64,000 nt of DNA, from positions 22,382,001-22,446,000 of the forward strand of contig OU452201.1 in the NCBI GenBank assembly GCA_911728435.2, written 5' to 3'. The notes beneath the pieces were generated by a model. That model saw nothing but the letters and a program-made list of their open reading frames with translations, had not been told where the DNA came from and searched no databases. Source of the DNA: Apoderus coryli. Lineage: Eukaryota; Arthropoda; Insecta; Coleoptera; Attelabidae. Positions 43,749 to 54,321 of the stretch are shown here, piece after piece (the stretch's first letter is position 1; every line of letters starts with the position of its first letter). The position numbers and the translations under genes are program-made.

Positions 43749-45960
43749 TTTTGTATAACAAAATAACAATTTTGGTTAAAATAAATAAATAAATAGAATC
43801 ATAAAGTATCTATATATTATATGTGTGCCATTTTGTATCGATTTTTCAAATTTTGTGATTGTTGAATACATTTATTTTTAATATACAAAAAAAGGTACAG
43901 TACAGACTCATATTCAGAGTGGCCAGTTGAAGACGTTATTCTGTATATCCGTTTTTTTTTACCTCAAATTTTTGTAACAATGTTCGTTTTTCTCTCGAAA
44001 AGATGACCATTTGTTGTTAGTATATCTAAACGACAGTGCTTCCCAATACATTTTGTGGCTACTAGAAAACCTGTTGGTTTATTATGTAACATTCGTTTTA
44101 TTCTGATTAAGATTGTTACATGTATTGTAAATTTCGCTAGTAACGAACTCTTTTTAAATATCAACTCAACCGTTTTGCTTGTTTTCAAACATCTTTGATA
44201 TTGAGTTTTGTCTATTTTCAGTTAAAACAAGCGAAATTAATAGACGTTATTTGAAAGTAACTACTTCAATTTATTATTACGAACAAATATTAAAATTATT
44301 ATTTTAAAACGTGTGAATTCATAAAATTTAAGACAACACATTCTCGCTTGCTATATAATGGAAAAATAAAACAGCACATAATGAAAAACACGAAAAATAA
44401 ATTCAAGCCGTATTGCGTATTGCCAACGCGTATTCAATCTAAACTATATCCCAGGGACATCTTATTCTCTTCCTTTCTTTTATATCCTTTTTAATAGTCT
44501 AAACATGTTTTGGCCAACTTTTTGATATCATATACAGTCACACAGAACCACCATCTTGGCGAAACCCGTGTATTATACAAATATAAAACCAAATTATAGA
44601 GTTTTTGGTGAATAAGACAGAAACACTACTTAATATTTTATTATTGACTTTGTATGACTTTGATAAGGTATAATTTTGTGTGCTTGGAACGTTAAAAAAA
44701 ATCAGTTCAGTGACCATACATTAGTTACTAGTAGCCTTTTATTTTCCAATATAAATTTAAAATTAATAATTTTGTTTAGTAATTAACATTATTGGTTACT
44801 TTTTAATTGTTATCTGTAATAGCGTAATTATCGTTTTTATTTATTCAATACTTCATACATTAAATATAAACATAATACCAATTGCGTTAATTTAAAAACT
44901 TCTTTAGTGCAACTATAAGTAAACAGTCGAAAAAAACAGTATATTACAAAAAAAATCAATATTAAACTGATCACAAACGAAATTTACCAATTCAGGTATG
45001 AGCGCCTGCGACGAGCTAGTGTTTATATTTGAAAATGTTCTCCATTTGCTAGGAAACTAATCTATCCTGATCGCGAAGTTGAATACCTCTTTGCTGATGG
45101 TATGGTACAGTTAACAATCGCGGTGGGAGAGACTCTCGCTTTTTGACAGAAGCCTATACCTATATTGGAAAATTTTGAAACTAAGTGGCAGGTTGTTAGA
45201 CTTGGGAATCTATTTGCTGAAGCTATTACACAACTAACAATCTCATCGCGATGTACATTTTAATTTGCTGGCACTCTGAGTTTGAAAATTTCCAATTAAA
45301 TGTGTTCATATCTAAGTCATAAGAGTCGCTGTTACGTAGATTCTTAAATGTCCATACCATCAGCACAGCATAGATATACACAAGTCTTATCACAATCTAT
45401 CTTTAAGTCTGCTAGAAATAATTTGAGTTTGAATATGTTCAAATATAAATATGGGGATTTCTCTTCTCAAAAACTGTCATGTGAGTCGATCCTTCATGGA
45501 TTGTTAGAAGTGATATATACTTAGTAAAAAGATCTTGAAGTTCTACCATTCCGTTTAACCCCAGTTCGAGTGTGATTTTTTTAGTAACCAACTCTATATG
45601 TAAATTTTTACTGTTTCAAAACTGCATAGCTACTAATTGTTTATTTAGTTTGTAGTTGATGTCATGTTTAGATTCAATGAACAACATTTTGGATTCTTGT
45701 TGCTGGCTCTGCGTCCGGTCTAAAACGAGTGCTTCCGCACGAATCCTTTACTACAACTTCACATGAGGCTATATCTATTCATATTCATCCAGCAGCCCAA
45801 TCTTCTAGTTACGGCCGGGTATGAACACAACATGTTTCGCTGTCTTAGCGTTCTCTACTAACAAGCGGTATGCGCAAGTTTCTGAACGGTCCCACATTGA
45901 AAGATCATTATTTAAATGACAATGAGTAATCTATAGGCGTCATCGTAGATGAGATCTACT
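43749..45960. other. Intronic AT-rich sequence, no gene recognised
   Basis: No coding or structured repeat is recognised. A weak hammerhead-like trace (stem CGCT/AGCG followed by AAACATG on the minus strand near 45,830-45,860) is too poor to call. Confidence 0.4.
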
Positions 45961-45968
45961 CATACACA

Positions 45969-46200
45969 TCAGTTGTCTGGGTCTCGATTTTGAAGGATTA
46001 ATGAACTACTTCGTGTGAACCAAGTTACGTATTTACATAAGTTGGCAATTCTCAAAACGGCGCCAATTGCAGGTTCTGTTCCGATAAATTCTCCTTGAAC
46101 ACCCTCCCCTATTGCTAGGGAGTCGGCAGTTTCATTTCCATCTAAACTAGAGCGGCCAGGAATCCAGTCCAACTTCTTCTACACTTTTAACTGTAATTTT
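45969..46200 (-). pseudogene. LINE RNase H fragment, inverted part of a LINE relic
   Basis: The minus strand encodes LDWIPGRSSLDGNETADSLA and EFIGTEPAIGAV. This is the HxGxxGNExAD region of the RNase H domain carried by I/LOA/R1-type LINEs (R replaces H in PGHS). It stands head to head with the plus-strand C-terminal piece at 46,219-46,545. Confidence 0.6.
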
Positions 46201-46218
46201 ACATCTTATTGTCGAATG

Positions 46219-46545
46219 TTATTTTGTACCAAATTTGGCTAAAATCTGGTGAGAGCTGTTTGCTAGTATTCGTGGAGTTATAGATACAGACATGCCTGCA
46301 GAATGATGAGACGGCGGAGCATGTATTATTATGTTCTTGCCAATAGCTGTAGATAGAACCAGATTCGCAACAATCGGTGAAGTAGCCCTTCTACCAGTAA
46401 GTCTAAAACTCATTCAGCTAAATAATGAACTTCATTAAGAAGACTCAGCTACTGGGTTTAGTATAAATAGATGTGAGCCACAGAGACCCTTGGTGGTCGC
46501 AGTGAAGCGTCCGGACGGACCCATACATTTTGAACCTACCTACAG
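46219..46545 (+). pseudogene. LINE C-terminal zinc-knuckle fragment and 3-prime end
   Basis: The plus strand encodes QNDETAEHVLLCSC, then (after a frame change) RTRFATIGEVALLPVSLK, and an untranslated end with GAGCCACAGAGACCCTTGGT. It is the same family as 19,480-19,800. Together with 45,969-46,200 it forms an inverted-5-prime plus sense-3-prime arrangement. Confidence 0.6.
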
Positions 46546-46942
46546 GTATGTATAAACATACTGAAAGACCGAATCACAGATATACAACATTTGAAGACCT
46601 GCATATTAATATGTAAAATTACCCATAACCCGTGGTTCTAGTTTTTTATTTTTTGGATCAAATCAAATTAAGTTACTATTGTAATGCCTATAATTAAAAC
46701 AAAACTAACCTTTTAATTAATATGTTTCCAGATATTTCATCAAAATAGCAAAAAAATCAAAAGCATTGTTTTATCTCCTCTCCTCAAATTTATTAAAATT
46801 GAATTTGGGTTAGCCACTAGTACGTACCTAAATAAAATAAAAATTTCTAGAAAAATTGGATTTTTCGTTATATTTTTATTAGGTAGCCATGAAACGTCAT
46901 TAGAAAGGAAATTTAATTGTCTTTCACATACAAGCTAACATA
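46546..46942. other. No feature recognised
   Basis: AT-rich intronic sequence. Confidence 0.4.
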
Positions 46943-47600
46943 CAGGGTGTTCCATTCAAGAAAATTGACTTATGCCTATTTTTATTACTCGAAGACATTC
47001 TTCAACTACCATCAAAATTTTAACAGTCTGTCTATACAGGTAATGAAATGGCGAATATTTTCCGAGACCTGTTTTGGGCAAACAAAAAACTAAAATAATT
47101 TTTTTATTCCAAAAAAAAGTTTAGGATAATAAATCCAAAAATATAATTATATACAGGGTAGTCTATTTCTAATAAGAAAGTTGCTATCAACTTTCACTAT
47201 AACCGGAAGTGGCACATATCTCACAATACTATAGGGTAATACACTGGATTGACCTGTGTAATCACTCATATTTTCAAAACAATCTTATGCTTAGTTTTGC
47301 AAAAACATCTAAGGTACCATAAACCGTGAAACACGCGGTATATACCAGTATTTGATCCGATTAAGATTCACAAAACGGTTGTCTTTGTGAAGGTCCAGTG
47401 TCCAAAACTATGAATATCTTTATGCGTTATGCTAAGGTATATGAGGCGTATATGTTGGTAATTATAGTATTATATCTTAATCACTACATGTCACCAAATA
47501 CATTTCATCTGGATCAGAAAAACACATATTGGATTGTTTCTGGAAAGGTTGCTCTTTAGTTTTATGATCTAATATATGGAAAGTCAATACCCTCTAAACA
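46943..47600. repeat. Mariner-type MITE ends in tandem
   Basis: Two left-type ends preceded by TA start at 46,943 (CAGGGTGTTCCATTCAAG) and 47,154 (CAGGGTAGTCTATTTC). No matching right ends are recognised, so each is probably a truncated non-autonomous element. Nothing else is seen up to the Ig exon. Confidence 0.35.
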
Positions 47601-47696
47601 TAAAAAAAAACAAACAAAAATAATGATTAGCAATTTCATTTGCATTTGGACTGGTTCTACAAAATTTCATATTGGCATTTAAATAATTAATCTTAC

Positions 47697-47867
47697 CATA
47701 AAGTCTTATATTGCTCTCAACTTCTCCTAGTGAATTTTTAGCAATGCAACGATATGATCCAACATCTTCTTTTTGCAGGTTTCTCACAATTACAGTCATT
47801 TTAACTTCAAATAATGATTTGGTAACAGTTTGAACATCGTATTTTGAGCTGGAGATCACCATTTCAC
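47697..47867 (-). CDS. Ig-domain exon of a DIP/lachesin-like cell-surface protein
   Basis: A 171-bp exon (57 codons, phase 1 at both ends) lies between an acceptor (TTGTTTGTTTCAG) and a donor (G-GTAAGA) on the minus strand. It encodes the second half of an Ig domain: GEMVISSSKYDVQTV, MTVIVRNLQKEDVGSYRC and IAKNSLGEVESNIRLY. The DxGxYxC motif gives the second cysteine of the Ig disulfide, and the ending NSLGEVESNIRLYE is characteristic of the last Ig domain in insect DIP, lachesin and klingon-type proteins. These are synaptic recognition or adhesion molecules. Earlier exons (signal peptide, Ig1, Ig2, first half of Ig3) are not recognised and may lie beyond the window. Confidence 0.82.
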
Positions 47868-47940
47868 CTGAAACAAACAAGTTTTCAGTTGACACTGAAG
47901 CTTAAAATAAGTTATTACAAAGCAAACAAAGATCGTCATC

Positions 47941-48610
47941 TCCACATTTTATTTATTTATTTATTATTACATTGCATACATGTTTCGGGGATCTATATCC
48001 CCATCATCAGTTCTTGATATTCTAAAATTTGTATAAACAAAGGAATGTTATAAAGTGCTCAGTAGCAATTTAAAAACTGCTTACCCATTGTCAATATTTG
48101 AAGAGTTAAAAAATTATATAATCAAAAGGCGTCAAGATATTTAAATAAGTAAAACAAAAATGCAGTGCAATAGCGCCTGTTACCATACGTTCTTATGCAG
48201 ATGACGCGTGGTTCGAAGCGTTTTCATTTATAATTCAGCACAATTGGCAACGCTGCCACTCCGGCATATACCCAATATACAACGAGACACAACCACCTGA
48301 CGGCCGGCTCTCACCCTTCGTATAAACATGGTTGCCATTATTTAATTGAACTAAGCATAGCATACGAATCTTGCCATTTAAAAAACAGGATTAAGAAGCA
48401 CGTTTCATTAGATGCAGCACAGGTTTAATGAAAAATAAGAAACGCGTTATTCACACTTCTGTACCACCTTATTTGAGGACTAAGCTTGTGTTTCGTCAGA
48501 CGATCCACAATCTCAATCTGAGGACCCAAAATAAGCTCACAATAGATCCCCGAAACATGAATTCAATTTAATAAATAAATTAATAAAAAAAAATAAATAA
48601 ATTGTGGAAA
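47941..48610. repeat. Element with inverted termini and a hammerhead-like end
   Basis: The left end (TCCACA, a TTTATTTATT tract, ACATGTTTCGGGGATCTAT, 47,941-47,993) recurs inverted at the right (ATAGATCCCCGAAACATG, an AATAAATAAA tract, TGTGGA, 48,549-48,608). The left copy continues into a complete hammerhead-like motif; the right copy has only half. The middle (48,025-48,545) is non-coding with a GC-richer part at 48,190-48,320. Confidence 0.55.
47971..48015 (-). ncRNA. Hammerhead-like motif
   Basis: The minus strand reads CTGATGA, T, a six-pair GGGGAT/ATCCCC stem with an ATAG loop, GAAAC, ACATGT, A. The core and stem II are well preserved and the NUH triplet is GTA. Pairing for helix I is poor, so activity is doubtful. 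Confidence 0.5.
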
Positions 48611-48704
48611 TGACTTTTTAACTATAAATTAAATTATTTCTTTATTATTATATGCACACGTCTGAATAAACATCCACCTATTGTGGTTCGATTTAAGTAT
48701 TCTT
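48611..48704. other. Short AT-rich spacer
   Basis: No feature is recognised. Confidence 0.4.
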
Positions 48705-48705
48705 T

Positions 48706-49680
48706 ATAATAATAATAATAATAATCTTTATTGTCTAACAGGCATTGCTGCCCAATTACAAGACAATTATATATAACTAAACTAAGCACAGGTATTCATA
48801 TGTAAATTCACAAAATAGGAACTAGTTAAAAAGAAAAATGAAAAAATTAAAAATGAAAAAATCAAAAAAAAATGCATGAAAGGAAAACAATTTCATGGCG
48901 AATAATTAATTAATTAAACAATATCCATTTCGTTCGCTTGCAGACACAGACGCAAATGATGCTTAAATGAATTAAGTGAGCCATTGAAGTAATTAACATT
49001 ATCGTGCAAATTCAGACGATTGCAGTAGGTGCAAGTCCGAAAAAGGGGGGCTCTGCCTTCATAATTTCTATGAATGTGAGGCACCCAAAACATATGTGAA
49101 TTTCTTGCCTGCAAGCGAGGAACACGCAACCATATCTGCCGCAACAACTGAGGACAGTCCAGCAAATTGTTTATTAATTTAAAAATAAAAATCTGAGATG
49201 CAAAAATACGTCGTTCTGCTAGCAGTCTAAGATTAAATCTATCTAATAAAATACAATGATCGTAGCCACGAGGTGGAAAATATCCATAAATTTTAAATGA
49301 CATATACTTTAAAAATTTGCATTGGATACTCTCGAGTCTTTGTATTTGAACATGATATATAGGTGACCAAACAATTGAAGCGTACTCCAACTTGGACCTC
49401 ACAAAAGAGAAGTAGAGTGTTTTAAGACATTCAATGCTATTAAAATTCCGCGTTTGTCATAAAATAAACCCCAACATCCTGACAGCGGCCGTCGACACCT
49501 GTGAGACATGCTCATTATGATCAAACAAGCGCCAAATAGACTACTTTGCAGTCGTCGAGGCAATAGGTCAATCGCAAAAATATTCATGCCATAAGTCATG
49601 GATGAACTAGAAATATCTGAAATTTGTACAAATTTTATATTCACTTCCGATTGATCCACCCCTCTAAACATATTTTAACC
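48706..49680 (-). pseudogene. Jockey/CR1-type LINE 3-prime relic with AAT tail
   Basis: The minus strand encodes VSTAAVRMLGFIL and, after one stop, IECLKTLYFSFVRSKLEYAS. The frame then stays open for 162 codons (49,402-48,914) through VWSPIYHVQIQRLESIQCKF and AERRIFASQIFIFKLINN to the C-terminal codons. The sequence is the RT thumb/C-terminal region of Jockey/CR1-like polyproteins. An untranslated segment follows, ending in CAATAAAGATT and an ATT repeat (48,706-48,735), the expected 3-prime tail. The 5-prime part is missing, typical of LINE truncation. Confidence 0.75.
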
Positions 49681-50130
49681 ATTAGTACGTTAATGGTTTT
49701 GGTTACTTTTGAAATGTATCTAAAAAACTGAAAGTTTAATTAGTTATTTGGACAATAGAGTTTTCAGCTAACATATTACGTAACCCTGTATATGAGGTGT
49801 ATTTTCGTTGTCGTTTTTTATTAAAATATGAATTTTTCACTTAAAAATATTTTAACCTAATCTTAAAAAATTATAATTGACCTCCTTTTATATATTCTGA
49901 AATTTTACATTCCTGTAAGATATAAATCGTTTTTGCCTCTTAATTAAAATTCTTCATTAAATTAATTTTTTTTGTCGAAAAACTAATTAGCCTACCGCTG
50001 CATTTTCATTAACTTTGTTTAATTAAATTATGAATACCCAGCAGAAGACATTTTAATATTTAGATTAATAAAACGACGTCAGCTCTACAAAATAAACATA
50101 AATATATTATTTAATTCAGGACATTCTCCC
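49681..50130. other. No gene recognised; mariner-type end near 49,790
   Basis: AT-rich sequence. ACCCTGTATA at 49,786-49,796 is a possible isolated mariner-type terminus. Confidence 0.35.
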
Positions 50131-50177
50131 AGGGTCAGACATGTTTCGAGCTTATACTCTCATCATTAGTGACTTTC
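50131..50177 (-). ncRNA. Hammerhead-like motif (solo)
   Basis: The minus strand reads GTCA, CTAATGA (core G5 changed to A), T, a GAG/CTC stem, GAAAC, ACATGTC, then TGAC pairing with GTCA. The GTC triplet and helix I are good, but the core change would probably abolish cleavage. Confidence 0.45.
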
Positions 50178-51019
50178 ACAATTTATTTTCGTTACAACAT
50201 AGTATAAGTAATATATACGTTCTAAAAATAGGAGAGATTATTTTCTTAAAAATGTTGATAATTAGAACACCCTGTAGAGATCTCTGGTTGTAGTAATTGA
50301 TGTCATTTTAGACTGTGGCCTCATATCAATCTTAAGATGTGAGAGAGCGACTGCTTGGTCTATGCATTCTGCGAATACCAATATTTTAAAGTGCATTCTG
50401 AACTTTATCTTTTGTTGTTTGTTGGCATTTCTCATTTATTTGGTTTGAGATTTGAGGTATTTTTAATATTTTTTTTGTTAATTTACTTACAAATAGGTCA
50501 ATTATTACTTAACTCATTCCTTCAATCAGGTTTTAAGCCTTAAATAAGATCATAATGGGGCGGTTTAAAAATAAATATTTTTTTTTGCCATTTTTTCGTA
50601 AGGCGCACAACATGTCAAATTGATACTTACATGTTTTTACAATTTGACTCTAATTTTGCTAACAAAAAATTTTATAGACACATAAAAATGAAGGTTTACT
50701 AAGTATAGACACCATTTAAACACATTTTTTCGAAAATAGTAGTATATTTAGCTAAAATAAGCCCATATAACCACAGAGTTGCATTTTGGAACCGAATAAG
50801 GCTTATGATTCACATAATTTGCCTAAAACGCGCCTTAGGTGTACCTCAATTTGTGCTATTATTTTGATTAATATCAATTTCTCTTTTAACATTACGATAG
50901 TATTTTGAATTGGAACCTTTTTTATAATGTGCATAATGTTTTGTTACGAATTATCTCGCACTCTACGACAGGATTCTGACATTATATGTTATGTGTATGT
51001 TTATTTTACACAAATTTAG
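50178..51019. other. AT-rich region, no gene recognised
   Basis: ACACCCTGTAGAG at about 50,268 may be another isolated mariner-type end. Otherwise nothing is recognised. Confidence 0.4.
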
Positions 51020-51080
51020 GGCAAATCGGTTGTGTCGCCCCAAAACTTCCCCGACAAGATATGATAATATAATCTGAAAT
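51020..51080 (+). repeat. hAT 3-prime end fragment
   Basis: AAATCGGTTGTGTCGCCCCAA and the following bases up to ATAATATAATC match, in inverse orientation, the end of the hAT relic at 7085-7145. It is a second, shorter relic of the same element. Confidence 0.6.
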
Positions 51081-51198
51081 ATATGACAAAACAGAATTTT
51101 AATAACTGTTGTTATTATAATTGTATTATTTTTATTATTTCCAATAAACTAACCTAACAAACTCACTACTTTATTCCAAATAGAAATAAAAAATAAAA

Positions 51199-51275
51199 GT
51201 TGCCAGAGCTGGGATTGGCACCCAGGACGTTCCGTAAGCAAAGCGCACGCTATATCAATAACCCCAAAACCCCTT
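51199..51275 (-). repeat. tRNA-derived (SINE-head-like) sequence
   Basis: The minus strand ends with a good T-arm and acceptor-like segment (TCCTGGGTGCCAATCCCAGC, then TCTGGCAAC) followed by TTTTA. Upstream TAGCGTGCGC resembles the end of a D-arm. The D-arm and 5-prime acceptor do not pair, so it is not a functional tRNA gene. A tRNA pseudogene or SINE head is more likely. Confidence 0.35.
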
Positions 51276-51280
51276 ATTAA

Positions 51281-52471
51281 ATTATTTTATTATATTGAAA
51301 ATTTGAAGCATGTGTCCACCCCTATCACAGGGCTAAAGCGATTTCAACCAAAAACTAATGGGTTAATCCTAGGACTAGCCCAAACTCATATACCAAAATT
51401 TAGCTCAATTAGTTCAAGCGTTTAGGCGCTATCGTGGAAGAATACATACAGACAGAAAGACATACAGACTTCCATCTGGAAATGGGCTTAATCGTATCGG
51501 GGGACTTCAAAATTGTTTTATCCGTCTTTATCTCAAATTTTTAGAGCGTTCCTCAGGGAGCGTTCCAGCTCAGGCTGCAAAGTAATATGGAAGTCATGCG
51601 TCCACTAACTGTCGCCTTCTTTGTGACTCATTTGTAGCCATACGAACATTTTTTTGGAAACAAAGCGGAAACACATTTTTATCGGAAAATATGAAAATAT
51701 TGAATCGACTAGGTGTCGATAAAATTGTACGATTCTAAATTACCACAACAACGCCACATTTTAAACTCGTTTTTCCAAAATTTGGAGATGTACTTTTGTT
51801 TTGAGCCACTGAGTTGAAAATGAGTTAACACAAACCAGAAAATAATTTATAAGTCAACCACTGTTTCTCTTTAAACATAAATATTATGGTAAGTGTCGAC
51901 AACAATTAGGCACTAAAAAAATTGTGCCCGTGTTCCAGCACAATTTGCTTCTTGGGTGTGGATCAACAAAACGACTAACTTTCTAGTTTGAGATGGAAAT
52001 GCTTGGGGTTTGATGTTTTTTGATTTATATTTATAGAAACCAAGAAGCAAATAAAAAAAATAGATTTTAGGGCTTATGATTTTAGAAATGTGTTATGGCT
52101 TTAACTCAATCTGTATGAAAATATGTTTATAGTTGGGCAAGCTGCTCAATGAATTCAGTGTAGTCGAATATTTAAAAAGTTCTAAGTATAACCACTTTCT
52201 ACAAAACTTTAACATTTTTAAAGTGTTTCACATCCTTATTATGGTGATCTATATTATACCATTTGGATAGAATCCAAAAAATACGCCATTAAATTAAACT
52301 CGCTTTAGCTGACTATCCTGATGCTTTTTTGCGACTACTAAAAGTTATTTGATACGTAAATTGATAAATTCAAATATTAAGAATTTTCTCGTTTTTCTCA
52401 TGGTCCTATTAGAAGTTTCTCGAGATTGCAAAGTGGATGTGTGCATGAGACACTGCAAACTCTGTTATATA
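51281..52471. repeat. Non-coding repeat-like sequence, family not identified
   Basis: 51,300-51,500 (words GGTTAATCCTAGGACTAGCC and ACATACAGACAGAAAGACAT) resembles 3-prime ends of dispersed insect repeats that finish in ACAGACAGA runs. 51,500-52,471 has no recognisable feature. Confidence 0.3.
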
Positions 52472-52473
52472 TA

Positions 52474-52788
52474 CAGGGTGTCCCAAAAAAGATTCCCCAC
52501 CCTTTGGGGGTAGAATCTACGACCAAAAATAAGACGAAAATCACTTATGTCAAAATTTCGAAAAATGTCTCCTTATGAAATTATGACCATTTTGAATATT
52601 AAAATGACGTAATTTTCGAAAATCAAATCAAATGTTCACATTCAAATTATCATCACATGGGCTTCAACAGCACTCAACCTAGTTGAGAGGCTGAGATTTC
52701 ACGCCCTTTAGTTCTAATGGTTGTAATAATACATTTTTCTGTACAAATTTATGTAATACCTTTTAGAACTAATAAACATATATTATTA

Positions 52789-52820
<32 letters not shown>

Positions 52821-53690
52821 CTGTATTACCCAGATAACCCCAAAGCCAAAAGTCAATTGGGTTGAGATTCGGGGACCTAAGAGGCCAAGAGATAGGTCGT
52901 CCACGATCCAGCAATTGGTTGGGAAAACGTCGATATAATATCTCTCGATCATTTCGAGAATAATGAGCAGGTGCACCATCATGTTGAAACACAATATTTG
53001 GTCGCTGTACTAAAGGAACTTCTTCCAGAAGAGTAGGTAATCTGTTATCGCAAAAATTGGCATAGTTTTCGGCGTTTAGTATCCTAGGTAGAAACTGTGG
53101 TTCTATTATCATATTTCCGAACAGACACATCCACACATTTAAGCTCCAGCGTGCTTGCAAGTTGTGCTGATTGAACACTCCTTGCTGGTTAAAATGGGCT
53201 TAATCGCTCCACAGTACTTGTTTAAAGAAGTCTTCATTTGCGTCCAGGCAATTTAAAAAAAAATCTACAAAATCGTAAATGCAACTCGCTATCCCCAGGA
53301 TGCAATTCTTGACCCGGCTTTATATGATAAGGATGCAGATTTTCACTTTGCATGAATCTGTATATGGTGTTACGTGGATGGTGACGATTACTTTCCATAA
53401 TTCTGGTGCTCACCGAAGGATCTTGTTCAATGTGGTGAAGTAATTGGAATTCCTGTTGCCATCTAAGTTTTCTAGGGCGACCTGAAATAATCTTCCGTGG
53501 TGCAAAGAACCCGGTTTCAAGAAGGCGATTTTCAACAGCACTTATTGTCTTATGATCTGGGGTCGCCTAGTTGGAATACATTCGCGGTACAGATGTTCTG
53601 CGGCACGGGCATTATTGTTACAAACTCCAAGTAGTTTAATCATGTCTCAGTATTCTTGATTACTGTAACTTCTGCCCCTACCTACTTGAA
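52474..53690 (-). pseudogene. DD41D mariner-type transposase relic with left TIR
   Basis: A mariner-type end, CAGGGTGTCCCAAAAAAG, preceded by TA starts at 52,474. The minus strand then encodes a transposase in broken frames. The N-terminus is LLGVCNNNARAAEHLYREC (about 53,640), followed by NRLLETGFFAPRKI, HHPRNTIYRFMQSENLHPYH and QVLWSD with a stop right after the first catalytic D. An open stretch follows (53,178-52,840) with FQHDGAPAHYSRND and SPNLNPIDFWLWG, with 41 residues between the second and third D. The C-terminus runs into an ATT microsatellite (52,779-52,819). It is a relative of, but clearly distinct from, the intact elements. Confidence 0.75.
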
Positions 53691-54321
53691 TTACACTTTT
53701 CAACTTTTCATTCCAGTTTACGATTTATGTGACAACTAGATTTTGACATTCGAAATTTACTATTCTGACCAAATTGCTTAAATATTCGTTTTGTTACCGA
53801 AACGGAAAGGTAGGTAAGGCAGATGCTATACATAACACTTCTAAATTTACATGGGAGAAATGTTCTAAGATAAAATAGTGGTCCATTACTAAAAAAACAG
53901 AGTTCTTGTCTTTTATAGACTCTGGCAATACTGCATTTCCTAAAATAAATTTAGAGTTTGGAGTGTAGGTACTATGCACAAATCTGCAATTTATAATTGC
54001 TATTACTCTTCACTCCCGAGAAATTTACAACTGGCCAATTTATTTCATGGACCCTGTATATTATAATGTTTCTCTCAAACAACTCATCAAATACTCACAT
54101 TTAATAAAAAGTGTTAATTAACATTAAATTCTTCGTTGGAAAACTCTTATTCGACAATTATACATAGTGAGACACATAGTAGCGGAAACATGTAATACAT
54201 GAACGCTTAGGTAATCGGAGTGAATAAAATATGGTGTGTGAACTTTAGATAACGTTTATTTTTGAATTTACAAATCACAAATACGTACCAACTTATTTTA
54301 TATAATAATTATAATGACATT
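53691..54321. other. No gene recognised; downstream flank of the CAP gene
   Basis: The 61-codon frame at 53,794-53,979 has no family features. GGACCCTGTATA near 54,050 is a possible isolated mariner-type end. The 3-prime untranslated part of the CAP gene should lie just below 54,321. Confidence 0.4.

Larger units (their letters stand above)
37604..47696 (-). other. 10.1-kb intron of the Ig-superfamily gene, filled with transposons
   Basis: It is bounded by a GT donor (GGTAAGA at 47,697-47,691) and an AG acceptor at 37,604-37,605 on the minus strand. It contains an intact antisense copia element, a shortened Penelope-like element and a rearranged LINE relic, plus mariner-type ends at its upstream edge. 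The split is inferred from matching phase 1 and a sensible joined protein. No transcript evidence is available here. Confidence 0.65.

Noticed and set aside
45810..45862. Hammerhead-like trace before AAACATG on the minus strand
   Set aside because: Only a four-pair stem is present and the CTGANGA core is missing.
46219..46413. 64-codon minus-strand frame
   Set aside because: The plus strand of the same bases encodes the LINE zinc knuckle with DETAEHV, so the minus frame is a shadow.
51199..51275. Functional tRNA gene
   Set aside because: The T-arm is good but the D-arm and 5-prime acceptor strand do not fit, so it is treated as tRNA-derived repeat sequence.
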